Source: Hordeum vulgare subsp. vulgare
Lineage: Eukaryota > Streptophyta > Magnoliopsida > Poales > Poaceae
Length of the DNA stretch: 64,000 bases
Assembly: GCF_904849725.1 (NCBI RefSeq)
Contig: NC_058520.1
Span: forward strand, 538,708,083 to 538,772,082
Reading direction: 5' to 3'
Both the position numbers and the translations under genes were made by a program. Positions 10,432 through 22,031 of the stretch are shown here, piece by piece. The notes beneath the pieces are model-generated. The model was given only the letters and a program-made list of their open reading frames with translations, had not been told where the DNA came from and ran no database searches. Each line of letters begins with the position of its first letter. The stretch's first letter is position 1.

Positions 10432-11950
10432 TGATGACCCACAAGTATAGGGGATCAATCGTAGTCCTTTCGATAAGTAAGAGTGTCGAACCCAACGAGG
10501 AGCAGAAGGCTCTGATAAATGGATTTCAGCAAGGTAATAACTGCAAGCACTGAAAGTAGCGGTAACAAGTGATTGTATAGCGAGGTGAAACGTACCAAGA
10601 AAAGAGTAACAAGTAGTAGCAACGGTGCAGCAAGTGGCCCAATCCCTTTTGTAGCAAGGGACAAGCCTGAACAAAGTCTTATAGGAGGAAAAACGCTCCC
10701 GAGGACACACGGGAATTTCTGTCATGCTAGTTTCATCATGTTCATATGATCCGCGTTCGTTACTTTGATAGTTTGATATGTGGGTGGACCGGCGCTTGGG
10801 TACTTCCCTTACTTGGACAAGCATCCCACTTATGATTAACCTCTCTCGCAAGCATCCGCAACTACAAAAGAAGAATTAAGACAAAGTCTAACCATAGCAT
10901 TAAACTAGTGGATCCAAATCAGCCCCTTACGAAGCAACGCATAGACTAGGGTTTAAGCTTCTGTCACTCCAACAACCCATCATCTACTTACTACTTCCCA
11001 ATGCCTTCCTCTAGGCCAAAATATGGTGAAGTGTTATGTAGTCGACGTTCACATAACACCACTAGAGGAAAATACAACATACAACATATCAAAATACCGA
11101 ACGAATATCAAATTCACATGACTATTATTAACATGACTTATCCCATGTCCTCAGGAACAAAAGTAACTACTCACAAAACATAATCATAATCATGATCAGA
11201 GGTGTAATGAATAGCATCAAGGATCTGAACATAAACTCTTCCACCAAATAATCCAACTAGCATCAACTACAAAGAGTAATCAACACTACTAGCAACCTTA
11301 CAAGTACCAATCGGAGTTGCGAGACGAAGATTGGTTACAAGAGATGAACTAGGGATTAGAGAGGAGGTGGTGCTGATGAAGATGTTGATGAAGATGCCTC
11401 CCCTCCGACGAGAGGAGTGTTGGTGATGACGATGGCGACGATTTCCCCCTCTGGGAGGGAAGTTTCCCCGACAGGATCGTCCTGCCGGAGCTCTAGATTG
11501 GATCTGCTCAAGTTCCGCCTCGTGGCGGCGGCGAAACCACGAAAAAGGTCCCATCTGATTTTTTTTGGACCAGGACGCTTCATATAGCAAAAGAGGGGGG
11601 CTAGTGGGCCGTCAGGGAGCCCACAAGCCCCCACTCCGCCACCAGGGGGGTGGTGGTGTCAGGGCTTGTGGCGCCCTGGCAGCCCCCCTCCGGTAGTTCT
11701 TTCGCCCAGTATTTTTTATATAATCCCAAAAAAATCCACGTAACTTTTCAGGGCATTTGGAGATGTGCAGAATAGTGGACTAGGATTTTCTCCTTTTCCA
11801 GTCCAGAATTCCAGCTGCCTGAATTCTCCCTCTTCAAATAAACCTTGCAAAATAAGAGAGAAAAGGCATAAATATGGTACCACAAGTTATATAACAGCCC
11901 AAAAAGCAATAAGTATCAACATGAAAGCATGATGCAAAATGGACGTATCA
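10432..11950 (-). repeat. 3' LTR of A1 (1519 bp)
   Basis: On the minus strand it starts TGATACGTCCATTTTGCATC at 11950 and ends GGGTCATCA at 10432. It retains a 96-bp segment (10911-11006) that is missing from the other LTR. The promoter block (GC-rich inverted repeat, TATA-like CTATATGAAG, CCAAAAAAAATC) lies at about 11545-11685, and a GTGAGTAGTT splice-donor-like motif at 11174-11165. Confidence 0.92.
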
Positions 11951-11964
11951 ACTCCCCCAAGCTT
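11951..11964 (-). other. Polypurine tract of A1
   Basis: AAGCTTGGGGGAGT on the minus strand lies directly upstream of the 3' LTR start. It primes plus-strand DNA synthesis in this family. Confidence 0.85.
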
Positions 11965-13489
11965 AGACCTCGCTTGTCCTCAAGCGAAAACCAAGTTCCA
12001 TAAACATGTCCACATGTTGAGGGACGAAGGTGTCGAAAAAACATAATACAGACATGAGGGCATCATGATCACACATAGAACAACAATACATCATAAATAT
12101 TCTTATGGGAAAGTAACAATTCCTTCACAAAGCAAAGCATGAAGCAAAAACCTTACCGAGAAGTAACCAACAATAGTCCATAGTCATTGAAGCAATTGCA
12201 ATTTATCACAACATCAGAAAGAGTCAAATAAGAGCTTGTAAGGCAAACCCACATACTCAATCATCTCTTTTGTTTTCCACAATTGTTACAACTCACGTGG
12301 TACTCATGGTGTCAAAGTTTCAGCTGGACACAGAGGAAGACAGGGGCTTATAGTTTTGCCTCCCAACCATTTAACTCAAGGGTAAAGTCAACAACAATAA
12401 AGCATAAGTACTCAACTCCAAGTTGATATATGAATATAGATCTTTCCCAAGCACGTGACGGTAGCCAAGACAAAGGCAAAAGTAGGGAATTGGTGATGAT
12501 CACCATGACTCTTACAAGGGTAAAAAGTAAAGGTACAAGATAGGCCCTTCACAGAGGGAAGCAGAGGTTGTCATGCGCTTTTGAGGTTTGAATGCGTGTC
12601 CTCTTAGTGCGGAGGAACGTCACTTTATATTGCCTCCTGTGATAAAGAACTTTATTATGCAGTCTGTCACTTTTATGTCTTCCTCATCACAGGTTCGTAC
12701 AAAGTTTATTTTCCACACACTAATAGGTTATACATATTAGAGAGCAATTTTTATTGCTTGCACCGATGACAACTTACTTGAAGGATCTTATTCAATCCAT
12801 AGGTTGGTATGGTGGACTCTCATGGCAAAACTGGGTTGGAGGTTTACGGATGCACAAGTAGCATCTCTACTTGGTGCGGGAGTTTTGGCTAATATGAGGT
12901 CGAAGCAGTCGTCACATGCTAAGGGATCTCTAATCATATAACATTGTTTGGAACCAAGCAAACACAATTCATTATGTTGTCTTCCTTGTCCAACATCTAC
13001 TCCTAAGCATGTAATAGTTTGGTGAGTGCTCACAATTGCAAAAAGTGTCTAAGATGATATATTTATATGTGAACCTTTCTTTCCTTGTTACTTCTTATTA
13101 ATTGCAACAATGACCGAGGTCTATGTTGATTTATTATCAACAAGTTTCAATCATCATACGTGTCATAAGTGAAGTTATCACTTTCCATAAGATCGTCTCA
13201 TGATCTTTCATGCTATCGTTCTTTTCATACTTTTGATCATGGCACAAAGCAAAGCCCTTGACTAAGACACTCTTTATTATGAAGCTTGTAAGCTCGAATA
13301 CATCGGGAGAGAGACAAAAGCAAAAGACTCAAACTAAACACTAAAGACTTATTCCTCTAAGAGAAGAAAATAAAAACTGAAAAGGAAAGAAGTAAAACAA
13401 AGGTAAAAGCAAAAGATATAAAGGTGATATGATACCAGGGCAACTCCCCCAAGCTTGGCAGAAGCCAAGGGGATTGCCCATACCAATGG
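11965..13489 (-). other. Long non-coding 3' region of A1
   Basis: About 1.5 kb without a credible ORF. It contains two short motifs shared with other Athila-like elements here: GGTTGGGAGGCAAAA (12369-12355, minus) and CCATGAGAGTCCACCATACC (12825-12806, minus). A second PPT-like sequence lies at 13443-13458. Confidence 0.6.
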
Positions 13490-14008
13490 TTAGTTGTCTT
13501 CCTTTGGCGGTGATGGTGTTGTTGTTGTCGGAGTAGTCTGATCCTCCATCTTCCAAGGCATAGGTGCTCCATCATGGCAGGATGAACGAGTCGCCGGAAT
13601 CCTCAAATCTGCAGCCAACCTTATTGATTTAAATCTGTACTCATACTCACAGTTTTGGTTCTGCAGGTCATAGATCTGGCCCTGAAGTTGATCAACCCTA
13701 TCATAGAGCGTGGAGATATGTTTGCCAATATCAATGGCATCCATCTTGTGATTGCTAGTGAACTCCGTGATCATCGTGTGGTTGGCGTTGAGTCCACGCT
13801 CCACCATCCCTTCGCACTTGAAGACTTGTTGCTCCATTGCTTCGAGCCTCGCCTCCACGCTTCCGATCTTCTTAGGCCCCTCAACATCACGGATGTGCAA
13901 CATCCCCTCGCTCATCTTAATAGATTGAGGGTGTTTTAACACTTCCGTGAGGTAAGGATTGATGACCTTCTCGAAGATCTTGTCCTTAGGAGCGTTTGTG
14001 GAAGTCAT
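13490..14008 (-). CDS. ORF at the env position of A1 (172 aa, unknown function)
   Basis: An intact ORF downstream of integrase, starting ATGACTTCC at 14008. The middle is predicted coiled-coil (EARLEAMEQQVFKCEG, ISTLYDRVDQLQGQI); the C-terminus is Thr/Pro-rich. No signal peptide or transmembrane segment is evident, so there is no support for an envelope protein. Athila elements commonly carry a third ORF here, but this one was not matched to a named family. It stays open while gag, RT and INT are broken, and an LTR-like block lies just upstream (14009-14225), so it may be expressed from its own promoter. Confidence 0.5.
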   Translation of the reverse strand: MTSTNAPKDKIFEKVINPYLTEVLKHPQSIKMSEGMLHIRDVEGPKKIGSVEARLEAMEQQVFKCEGMVERGLNANHTMITEFTSNHKMDAIDIGKHISTLYDRVDQLQGQIYDLQNQNCEYEYRFKSIRLAADLRIPATRSSCHDGAPMPWKMEDQTTPTTTTPSPPKEDN

Positions 14009-14241
14009 GATGATCTAGATCTGTCACAGAAACAGGCCCGAAACGAAAACAGAGGAAAACTACGCGATACGGAGACCAAAACCTTCGGGCGACTATATAT
14101 TGATTTTTTCTGGGCCAGAAGGAGTCCTCCGCAAGAAAACGGAGTCCGGGAGGCACACGAGGTGCCCACAAGCTTGCCCTCCGCCACGAGAGGGTAGGGG
14201 CGGTGGCAGGGCTTGTGGCCGCCTCGTTCGCTCTCCGCACT
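14009..14241 (-). promoter_or_regulatory. Internal LTR-like promoter module of A1
   Basis: On the minus strand, in order: GCCACAAGCCCTGCC, a GC-rich stem, GGGCAAGCTTGTGGGCACC, then CCAGAAAAAATC followed by a TATA-like ATATATAG (14100-14093), then about 80 bp to the ATG at 14008. The LTRs of the same element carry the same block: GCCACAAGCCCTG ... GGGCTTGTGGGCTCC ... TATATGAAG ... CCAGAAAAAAATC. The order of TATA-like motif and CCAGAAAAAATC differs from the LTR. Promoter activity is inferred only. Confidence 0.4.
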
Positions 14242-14291
14242 GCTTTTTTATTTTTCTAATTTTCCAAAAATTCCAAAACGGAAGAAATTTT

Positions 14292-15571
14292 CTATTGAAA
14301 AACCACCGGAGTCCAATTTCTTACCGAAACAGATACATCTTTGTTTTCAAGGTCTGAAATGGGCTGATAAACATCCCTTATGTACTCCTCTAGAGTTATG
14401 ACATTGATGATATTGGTCTCAACATTTATGGGAGTACCCGAGATGTAATGCTTGATTCTTTGCCCATTTACCACTCTAGGAAAATTTCCTTCCGTGTTAT
14501 GGATTTGGATGGCACAGGAATGATATACTTCCTCGATAACATAGGGACCTTCCCATTTAGAGAGAAGCTTGCCTGCAAAGAATCTCAAACGAGAATTGTA
14601 TAGCAGGACATAATCACCTACATTGAACTCTCGCTTCTGTATTCGTTTGTCGTGCCATGTCTTAACCTTTTCCTTGAATAACCTGGCATTCTCATATGCC
14701 TGGGCTCTCCATTCATCTAACGAGCTGATATCAAACAACCGCTTCTCACCGGCAAGTTTGAAATCAAAGTTGAGCTCTTTGATTGCCCAATAAGCTTTAT
14801 GTTCCAGCTCAAGAGGTAAATGACAGGCTTTACCGTAAACCATTTTATACAGTGACATGCCCATGGGATTCTTATAAGCAGTCCTATAAGCCCATAGTGC
14901 ATCGTCAAGTTTGCTAGACCAGTTCTTTTGAGATCTATTGACGGTCTTTTGTAGGATCAACTTGATCTCCCTATTACTCAACTCAACTTGACCACTAGAC
15001 TGAGGATGATAAGGAGATGCAACTCTATGGTTGACATCATACTTAGCTAGCATCTTGCGGAAAACACCATGAATGAAGTGTGAACCGCCATCTGTCATCA
15101 AGTATCTAGGGACTCCAAATCTTGGGAATATGACTTCTTTAAGCATCTTAATAGAGGTGTGGTGATCAGAATTTTTAGTGGGGATAGCTTCTACCCACTA
15201 GTAACGTAATCCACAACAACTAAGATGTGAGTATACCCATTGGAACTTGGGAAGGGTCCCATATAATCAAAGCCCCAGACATCAAATGGTTCAATGACAA
15301 GTGAATAATTCATAGGCATTTCCTGACGCTTACTGATGTTCCCTATTGTTTGGCATTCATCGCAAGACAAGAAAAACTTACGGGCATCCTTGAAGAGAGT
15401 GGGCCAATAGAAACCTGATTGCAATACCTTTTGGGCAGTTCTATCTCCAGCATGGTGTCCTCCATAGGCTTCGGAATGACACTTCTGCAAGATCTGTCCC
15501 TGTTCATGTTTAGGCACACAACGTCTAATAACACCATCTACTCGTTCCTTATAAAGGTGAGGATCATCCAA
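14292..15571 (-). pseudogene. Integrase of A1 (frameshifted)
   Basis: The zinc-binding H-H-C-C region (HSEAYGGHHAGDRTAQ ... FFLSCDECQ) and first catalytic Asp (FDVWGFDYMGPF) are in 15191-15571. The second Asp ([10 protein letters not shown]) and the catalytic Glu ([13 protein letters not shown]) are in 14292-15146. The C-terminal segment [23 protein letters not shown] matches the plant Gypsy integrase tail. The two parts are in different frames: an indel and a stop near 15150-15205 fall between the first and second catalytic Asp. The enzyme would join element cDNA to host DNA, but this copy cannot produce it in one piece. Confidence 0.9.
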
Positions 15572-15797
15572 AAGTAATGTCTCAAATCAAAGAAGAATTT
15601 CTTCTTTTGCTGATAGGTGAAACTGGGTGGTATGTATTTGGCTACGATATAGTTTACATAATCGACATACCACGGTGCACTATGTGAAGTGCGGTTGACA
15701 ATTGCTCATCAGGAAAGCTGTCATCAATAGGTAGTGGGTCATCAAGGACATTCTCTAGCCTAGACAAGTTATCTGCTACAGGGTTATCAGCACCCTT

Positions 15798-17870
15798 TCA
15801 GTCAGCGACGTGCAAATCAAATTCCTGTAGCAGGAGAACCCATCTCATTAGCCTAGTCTTAGCGTCCTTCTTCTCCATGAGGTACTTAATAGCAGCATGA
15901 TCAGAGTGAATAGTGACTTTAGAGTCAACTATATAAGATCTGAATTTTTCACATGCAAACACGACTGCTAAAAATTCCATCTCCGTAGTGGCATAGTTTC
16001 TTTGGGCACTTTCTAAGTTTTACTAGCGTAGTGAATGACATTCAACTTCTTGTCAACACTTTGTCCTAGAACAACACCAACAACATAATCACTAGAGTCG
16101 CACATGATTTCAAAGGGCAAGTTCCAGTCAGGTGGTTGAACAATAGGTACGGTTATCAAAGCCTTCTTAAGTATTTCGAAGGCTTCCTCACAATCCTCAT
16201 CAAAAACAAAAGGAACATCCTTCTGCAAGAGGTTGGTAAGAGGACTAGAAATCTTAGAGAAGTCTTTAATGAACCTTCTATAGAAACCAGCATGACCTAG
16301 GAAACTTCGTATACCTCTGATATCTGTGGGGCAAGGCATTTTCTCAATTGCATCAACCGTAGCCTTGTCAACTTCAATGTCTCTTTCAGAGATCTTGTGT
16401 CCGAAGACGATACCTTCATTAACCATAAAGTGGCACTTCTCCCAATTCAAGATGAGGTTAGTTTCTTTGCATCCGTGTAAGACTCGATCAAGGTTGCTGA
16501 GGCAATCATCAAAGGAAGACCCGTAAACGGAGAAGTCATCCATGAAAACCTCGACAATATTTTCACAAAAGTCAGAGAATATAGCCATCATACATCTTTG
16601 GAAGGTGGCAGGTGCATTGCATAAGCCAAAAGGCATACGTCTATAGGCAAAGGTACCGAAAGGGCAGGTGAAAGTGGTTTTCTCTTGATCAGATTGTGCA
16701 ACAGGTATTTGCGAGAAACCTGAATAACCGTCTAGAAAGCAGAAGTGTGTGTGTTTTGATAGCCTTTCTAGCATTTGGTTGATAAACGACAAAGGACAAT
16801 GATCTTTCCTGGTTGCCTTGTTCAGTTTCTGGAAGTCTATCACCATTCTATAGCCGGTAATAATCCTTTGTGGGATTAGTTCATCCTTATCATTAGGAAC
16901 GACGGTGATACCTCCCTTCTTAGGTACGCAATGTACTGGACTTACCCAATCACTATGAGCAACAGGATAAACGATTCCTGCTTCCAGAAGCTTTAATATT
17001 TCTTTTCTCACGACCTCTTTCATCTTAGGATTCAATCTCCTTTGATGATCAGTAACTGGTTTGAAGTCAGGATCAGTTTTAATCTTGTGCTGACATAGAG
17101 TAGGACTAATACCCTTAAGATCATCAAGAGTATATCCAATAGCAGCGCGGTGCTTCCTCAGAGTCCTTAGTAACTTCTTCTCTTCGTGTTCTGAGAGGAG
17201 GGCACTAATAATGACAGGATATATCTCCTTCTCATCAAGATAGGCATACTTAAGAGTATCAGGCAACTGTTTAAGCTCGAACACAGGATCACCCTTTGGT
17301 GGGGGAGGATCCCCAAGCAGTTCAACAGGCAGATTATTCTTGAGAATAGGATATTGTTCTAAGACAATTTTCTCTATCTCATCTCTCTCCTCCATATGCA
17401 TATCATTTTCATGCTCAAGAAGATATTGCTCTAAAGGATCCGTAGGAGGTACGACAATAGAGGCAATAGCAACAATTTCTTCTCTACCAGACGACTCTCT
17501 TTCATGAGGTTGTCTTCCAAACTTGGAGAAGTTAAATTCATGAGACACACCCTCGAAACTAACTGTGACAGTCTGCTTAATGCAATCAATGTGAGCACTG
17601 ACAGTGTTGAGAAAGGGTGTACCAAATATGATGGGACAGAAACTATTTTTTGCAGTACCAAGGACGAGGAAATCAGTAGGATACTTCGTCTTTCCACACA
17701 GGACTTCTACGTCTCTCACAATTCCCAGAGGGCAGATAGTGTCTCTATAAGCTAGCGTAATGGTGACATCAATGGGTTCTAACTCAGCAGGTGCAATCTC
17801 ATCTTTAATTTCATCATATAGAGAACGGAGTATTGCATTGACACTAGCTCCCATATCACATAAACCATGG
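15798..17870 (-). pseudogene. Protease, reverse transcriptase and RNase H of A1
   Basis: The N-terminus is an aspartic protease with the Athila-type motif CDMGASVNA (the Asp is just upstream of the Met at 17854) and FGTPFLNT. RT follows with RMVIDFQKLNK, FCFLDGYSGFSQIPV, MPFGLCNAPATFQ and the catalytic FMDDFSVYG. The connecting RNase H region includes [19 protein letters not shown] and, after a frameshift near 16010, [33 protein letters not shown]. This is the enzymatic core that copies element RNA into DNA. The long 16013-17854 frame is intact; only the RNase H end is displaced. Confidence 0.92.
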
Positions 17871-17913
17871 TAACAGTGATCTCCTATGTTGACAGAAACA
17901 ACGGGCAGGCCAA

Positions 17914-19061
17914 CTACAAGTCCGTGTTTGTCTTTTCGTGAGGTTTAGCATTTCTAGCATAGTCCTCACAGAATTTGATAGCATGCCCATCTATGTCTTC
18001 GGCTAAGAGATCTTTGATAATAGCAACACTAGGTTCAACTCTAATCTCCTCATGGGGTGCAAGTGGTCTAATGTAACCCCTACGTATCACAGTTGGAGCT
18101 TTAGAATAATCCTTTATCCTAGCAGGGTATGGTGGTTTCTCAGTGTAAGCACAAGGAACAACAGGATCACTAAAAGCAATGACTTTCTCCTCAACTAGAT
18201 TGGTTTTGGCTATGTTGCTTTCTACAAGAGGATAATATTTAAACCACTTCTCTTTGGGAAGATCAACATGAGCAGCAAAAGATTCACATAGAGAAGCTAC
18301 TATCTCAGAGTCAAGTCCATACTTAGCGCTAAAATCTCTAGAAGTGTTTGTCTCAATAAAAGATTTAACGCAATCAAACTGGAAATTCATACCTGACTCC
18401 TTACCTTCCTCCAGCTCCCAATCTTCAGAGTTGCGTTTGATTCTCTCCAATAAATTCCACTTGTGATCAATATCCTTCTTCATAAAAGAACCGATACAAG
18501 AAGTGTCAAGCAAGGTACGATCTTCATGAGAAAGCCGAGCATAAAAGTTTTGAGTGATGATTTCTCTCGAGAGCTCATGATTGGGGCATGAATATAGCAT
18601 TAATTTAAGCCTCCCCAAGCTTGAGCTATGCTTTCCATATCACGAGGCCAAAATTTATAAATAAAGTTCCGATCACGATGTACTAAATGCATAGGATAGA
18701 ACTTTTGATGAAATTCCAATTTCAACCAATTGTAGCCCCATGATCCAGTATCATCACATAGCCTGTACCATGTCAACGCCTTATCCTTCAAAGATAAAGG
18801 AGAGAATTTCTTCTTTATCTCATCCTCGGGCAAACCTGCAAGCTTAAATAAACCACAAACTTCATCTACATAGATTAGATGCAAGTCTGGATGTGAAGAT
18901 CCATCTCCTATGAAAGGATTAGCCAGCAGTTTCTCAAGCATACCCGAAGGAACTTCATAGAAGATATTTTCAGTAGGTACCTCAGGTTGAGGAGAAACTC
19001 CTCGTGCTTCCGTTCATCGTGAAGATACCCCGAACAAACTCCTCAAAGGAACATTTTCCAT
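17914..19061 (-). pseudogene. Gag of A1 (frameshifted)
   Basis: Begins near the ATG at 19061, about 80 bp after the PBS, with MENVPLRS. The core ALTWYRLCDDTGSWGYNW and FYPMHLVHRDRNFIYKF matches the retrotransposon gag domain. The frame breaks near 18608-18618 inside AAGCTTGGGGAGGC: the gag of A3 has five G at the same place and stays in frame, whereas A1 has four. An additional stop lies near the N-terminus. Gag would form the particle; this copy is broken into at least three frames. Confidence 0.8.
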
Positions 19062-19139
19062 AATGACAAGTGACAATAAATTTCAGCACAGTATAAAAAT
19101 GTTTCCTTACCAATTTCCACTTACCAAAGGCGCTTTACT

Positions 19140-19157
19140 CCCCGGCAACGGCGCCTG
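19140..19157 (-). other. Primer-binding site of A1 (tRNA-Asp type)
   Basis: On the minus strand AGGCGCCGTTGCCGGGG follows the LTR end after 11-12 nt. TGGCGCCGTTGCCGGGG is the usual Athila primer site complementary to tRNA-Asp; the first base here is A in place of T. Confidence 0.85.
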
Positions 19158-19167
19158 AAAAGAGTCT

Positions 19168-20597
19168 TGATGACCCACAAGTATAGGGGATCAATCATAG
19201 TCCTTTCGATAAGTAAGAGCGTCGAACCCAACGAGGAGCAGAAGGCTCTGATAAACGGATTTCAGCAAGGTAATAACTGCAAGCACTGAAAGTAGCGGTA
19301 ACAAGTGATTGTGTAGCGAGGTGAAATGTAGAAAGCAAAGAGTAACAAGTAACAAGTAGTAGCAACGGTGCAGCAAGTGGCCCAATCCCTTTTGTAGCAA
19401 GGGACAAGCCTGAACAAAGTCTTATAGGAGGAAAAACGCTCCCGAGGACACACGAGAATTTCTGTCATGCTAGTTTCATCATGTTCATATGATTCGCGTT
19501 TGTTACTTTGATAGTTTGATATGTGGGTGGACGAGCGCTTGGGTACTGCCCTTACTTGGACAAGCATCCCACTTATGATTAACCTCTCTCGCAAGCATCC
19601 GCAACTACAAAAGAAGAATTAAGACAAAGTCTAACCATAGCATTAAACTAGTGTCCTCTAGGCCCAAATATGGTGAAGTGTTATGTAGTCGACGTTCACA
19701 TAACACCACTAGAGGAAAAGACAACATACAACATATCAAAATACCGAACGAATATCAAATTCACATGACTATTATTAACATGACTTATCCCATGTCCTCA
19801 GGAACAAAAGTAACTACTCACAAAACATAATCATAATCATGATCAGAGGTGTAATGAATAGCATCAAGGATCTGAACATAAACTCTTCCACCAAGTAATC
19901 CAACTAGCATCAACTACAAAGAGTAATCAACACTACTAACAACTTACATGTACCAATCGGAGTTGCGAGACAAAGATTGGTTACAAGAGATGAACTAGGG
20001 ATTGGAGAGGAGATGGTGTTGATGAAGATGTTGATGAAGATGCCTCCCCTCCGACGAGAGGAGTGTTGGTGATGAAGATGGCGACGATTTCCCCCTTCGG
20101 GAGGGAAGTTTCCCCGGCAGGATCGTCCTGCCGGAGCTCTAGATTGGATCTGCTCAAGTTCCGCCTCGTGGCGGCGGCGAAACCACGAAAAAGCTCATGT
20201 CTGATTTTTTTCTGGACCAGGATGCTTCATATAGCAAAAGAGGGGGGCTAGTGGGCCGTCAGGGAGCCCACAAGCCCCCACTCCGCCACGAGGGGGGTGG
20301 CGGTGTCAGGGCTTGTGGCGCCCTGGCAGCGCCCCTCCGGTAGTTCTTTCGCCCAGTATTTTTTATATAATCCCAAAAAAATCCACGTAACTTTTCAATG
20401 CATTTGGAGATGTGCAGAATAGTGGACTAGGACTTGCTCCTTTTCAAGTCCAGAATTCCAGCTGACTGAATTCTCCCTCTTCAAATGAACCTTGCAAAAT
20501 AAGAGAGAAAAGGCATAAATATGGTACCACAAGTAATATAACAGCCCAAAAAGCAATAAATATCAACATGAAAGCATGATGCAAAATGGACGTATCA
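19168..20597 (-). repeat. 5' LTR of A1 (1430 bp)
   Basis: Minus-strand TGATACGTCCATTTTGCATC to GGGTCATCA, matching the LTR at 10432-11950 except for scattered substitutions and a 96-bp deletion relative to that copy, at CTAGTG/TCCTCTAGG near 19652. TATA-like CTATATGAAG lies at about 20236-20227. Confidence 0.92.
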
Positions 20598-20602
20598 CAC
20601 CT

Positions 20603-22031
20603 ATGGCTCACTCCAGCCTCGTTTGGAACTACGGGTCGGCATGGCCGACACAGTCGGCTTCGCCACCTTCGGGGTCCTAGCACCCCCAATACAGACCCAG
20701 GGTCGTGGCGCGCCTTGGAGCGATCCTCAGGCGGGACTTCATGAGATGGAGAATACTCCGCCTCGTCCCCATGTTCGTCTCCACTCTCCTCCGTCTCCTC
20801 GTCGTCATCTTCATCTTCTTCCCCTTTCGAGTCCTCTTGGTGGTCGGTGTCACTCGCCACATCGATAGGTGTGCGATCAACCACCGGAACGGAGCTGACG
20901 AGCCTTGTAAAAGCATATCGAGTGGTGGAGTCAAAATTACAAACATGAACGGTAAGCGACGAAGAAGTTCACTCGATCCAAGCGCATGATGCCTTACCTC
21001 ATTCGGCGACTGCTTCGCCGAGAAAAGAAGGCACCAACCTGGAACCCTGGGATTGTCTCGCATGGGTGTTATGGCCTTGAGTTTTTCTTCCAGTTCCTAC
21101 GCCCTGGTCTCCTCTGGGTGAACGCGGGTTTGATCATATGGACCGCTATACATCCACATGGGGTGAACCATGGCCTATAGAGGTTGGATCCTTTGCTGGA
21201 AAAAGACTTCCAGAAGGTCCATCCCATTGATACTCTTATGCAACAGAGCAACCAACGCTATCACCACGATATCTATGTTTATCATCCCTTCCTTCGACAC
21301 ACTCAATGATGGAGCCGACTGAATTCGCTCAGGTGAATAAGGTGGTAGGCCCGACTGACTCTCACCAACTGGAACATCCTGGTAATAGAACTAGGAGTCC
21401 TGCCAACCCTTCATAGAGTCGGGGAAGGACATCTGAGGAAAACTACTTTTACCTCTGAGCTATATTCCTAAACCCCCGCAGAGTTGCACTACATGCGTCT
21501 TTCCCCCCGACTGAGAAGTCTTTTTCACTGTCATCACTCGGCACGTGAAAAAAATGCTTGAAAAATCCACAGTGCGGATAGCACCCGAGGAAGTTCTCGC
21601 ACAAGGATACGAAAGCGGCTAAGTATGAGACAACATTGGGGGGAAGATGGTGAAGCTGCGCGCTGAAAAAGTCAAGGAACGCACGGAAGAACTGATGTGG
21701 GGGCAACGAAAAACCTCATTCCACAATGATGACCAGGAGCACTCGCTCGTCACTTCTTGGTGAGGGCTCTAGCTCGCCCTCATCCGGTAGCCGCCATCTC
21801 CCCGGAACCACCACACCTTCACTCTCCAGCTCCTGCAGGCGCTCTTTGGAGACTTGGGACGACAACGAGTCGCCCGGAATCTAGCTCTGTGGGAGCATCC
21901 CGACACTCAAGGAAGATCCGCGCGAGCCCTTCTTGGGCCGCTCGGCCTTCGCTGTCGCGCCATTCACCATGCTGCATGGCAGAGTGGGTGAGGTGGGAGG
22001 ACGTCAGAGGCGGCGAGGAACTCTCAGCCAT
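20603..22031 (-). pseudogene. 5' half of antisense gene of element C (PF04195-like)
   Basis: The likely start ATG is at 22031 (MAESSSPPLTSS). After frame changes, 21449-21706 encodes HQFFRAFLDFFSAQLHHLPP, VVSYLAAFVSLCENFLGCYP and HCGFFKHFFHV, the hallmark of the 'putative gypsy type transposon' domain found in many grass proteins. Further downstream an acidic Glu/Asp-rich stretch (about 20720-20850) leads to the A1 insertion; the gene resumes at 10426. Several stops and frameshifts indicate decay. The biochemical role of the family is unknown; it may be an accessory protein of Tat-lineage elements. Confidence 0.55.

Larger units (their letters stand above)
10432..20597 (-). mobile_element. 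Athila-lineage Gypsy retrotransposon A1 (10,166 bp, complete)
   Basis: Flanked by the 5-bp TSD CACCT (10427-10431 and 20598-20602) and bounded by LTRs of 1519 and 1430 bp. Minus-strand order: 5' LTR (20597-19168), tRNA-Asp-type PBS, gag, PR, RT, RNase H, INT, a separate 3' ORF, long non-coding region, PPT and 3' LTR (11950-10432). It is the only Gypsy element here that still shows RT and integrase, but gag, the RT/RNase H junction and INT each carry frameshifts or stops. It is inserted in the antisense gene of element C and splits it. Confidence 0.92.

Noticed and set aside
13490..14008. Envelope glycoprotein in A1
   Set aside because: No signal peptide, transmembrane segment or Cys pattern; a coiled-coil ORF of unknown function is the safer call.
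20623..20989. Plus-strand ORFs opposite the antisense gene
   Set aside because: Shadows of the acidic coding segment on the minus strand.
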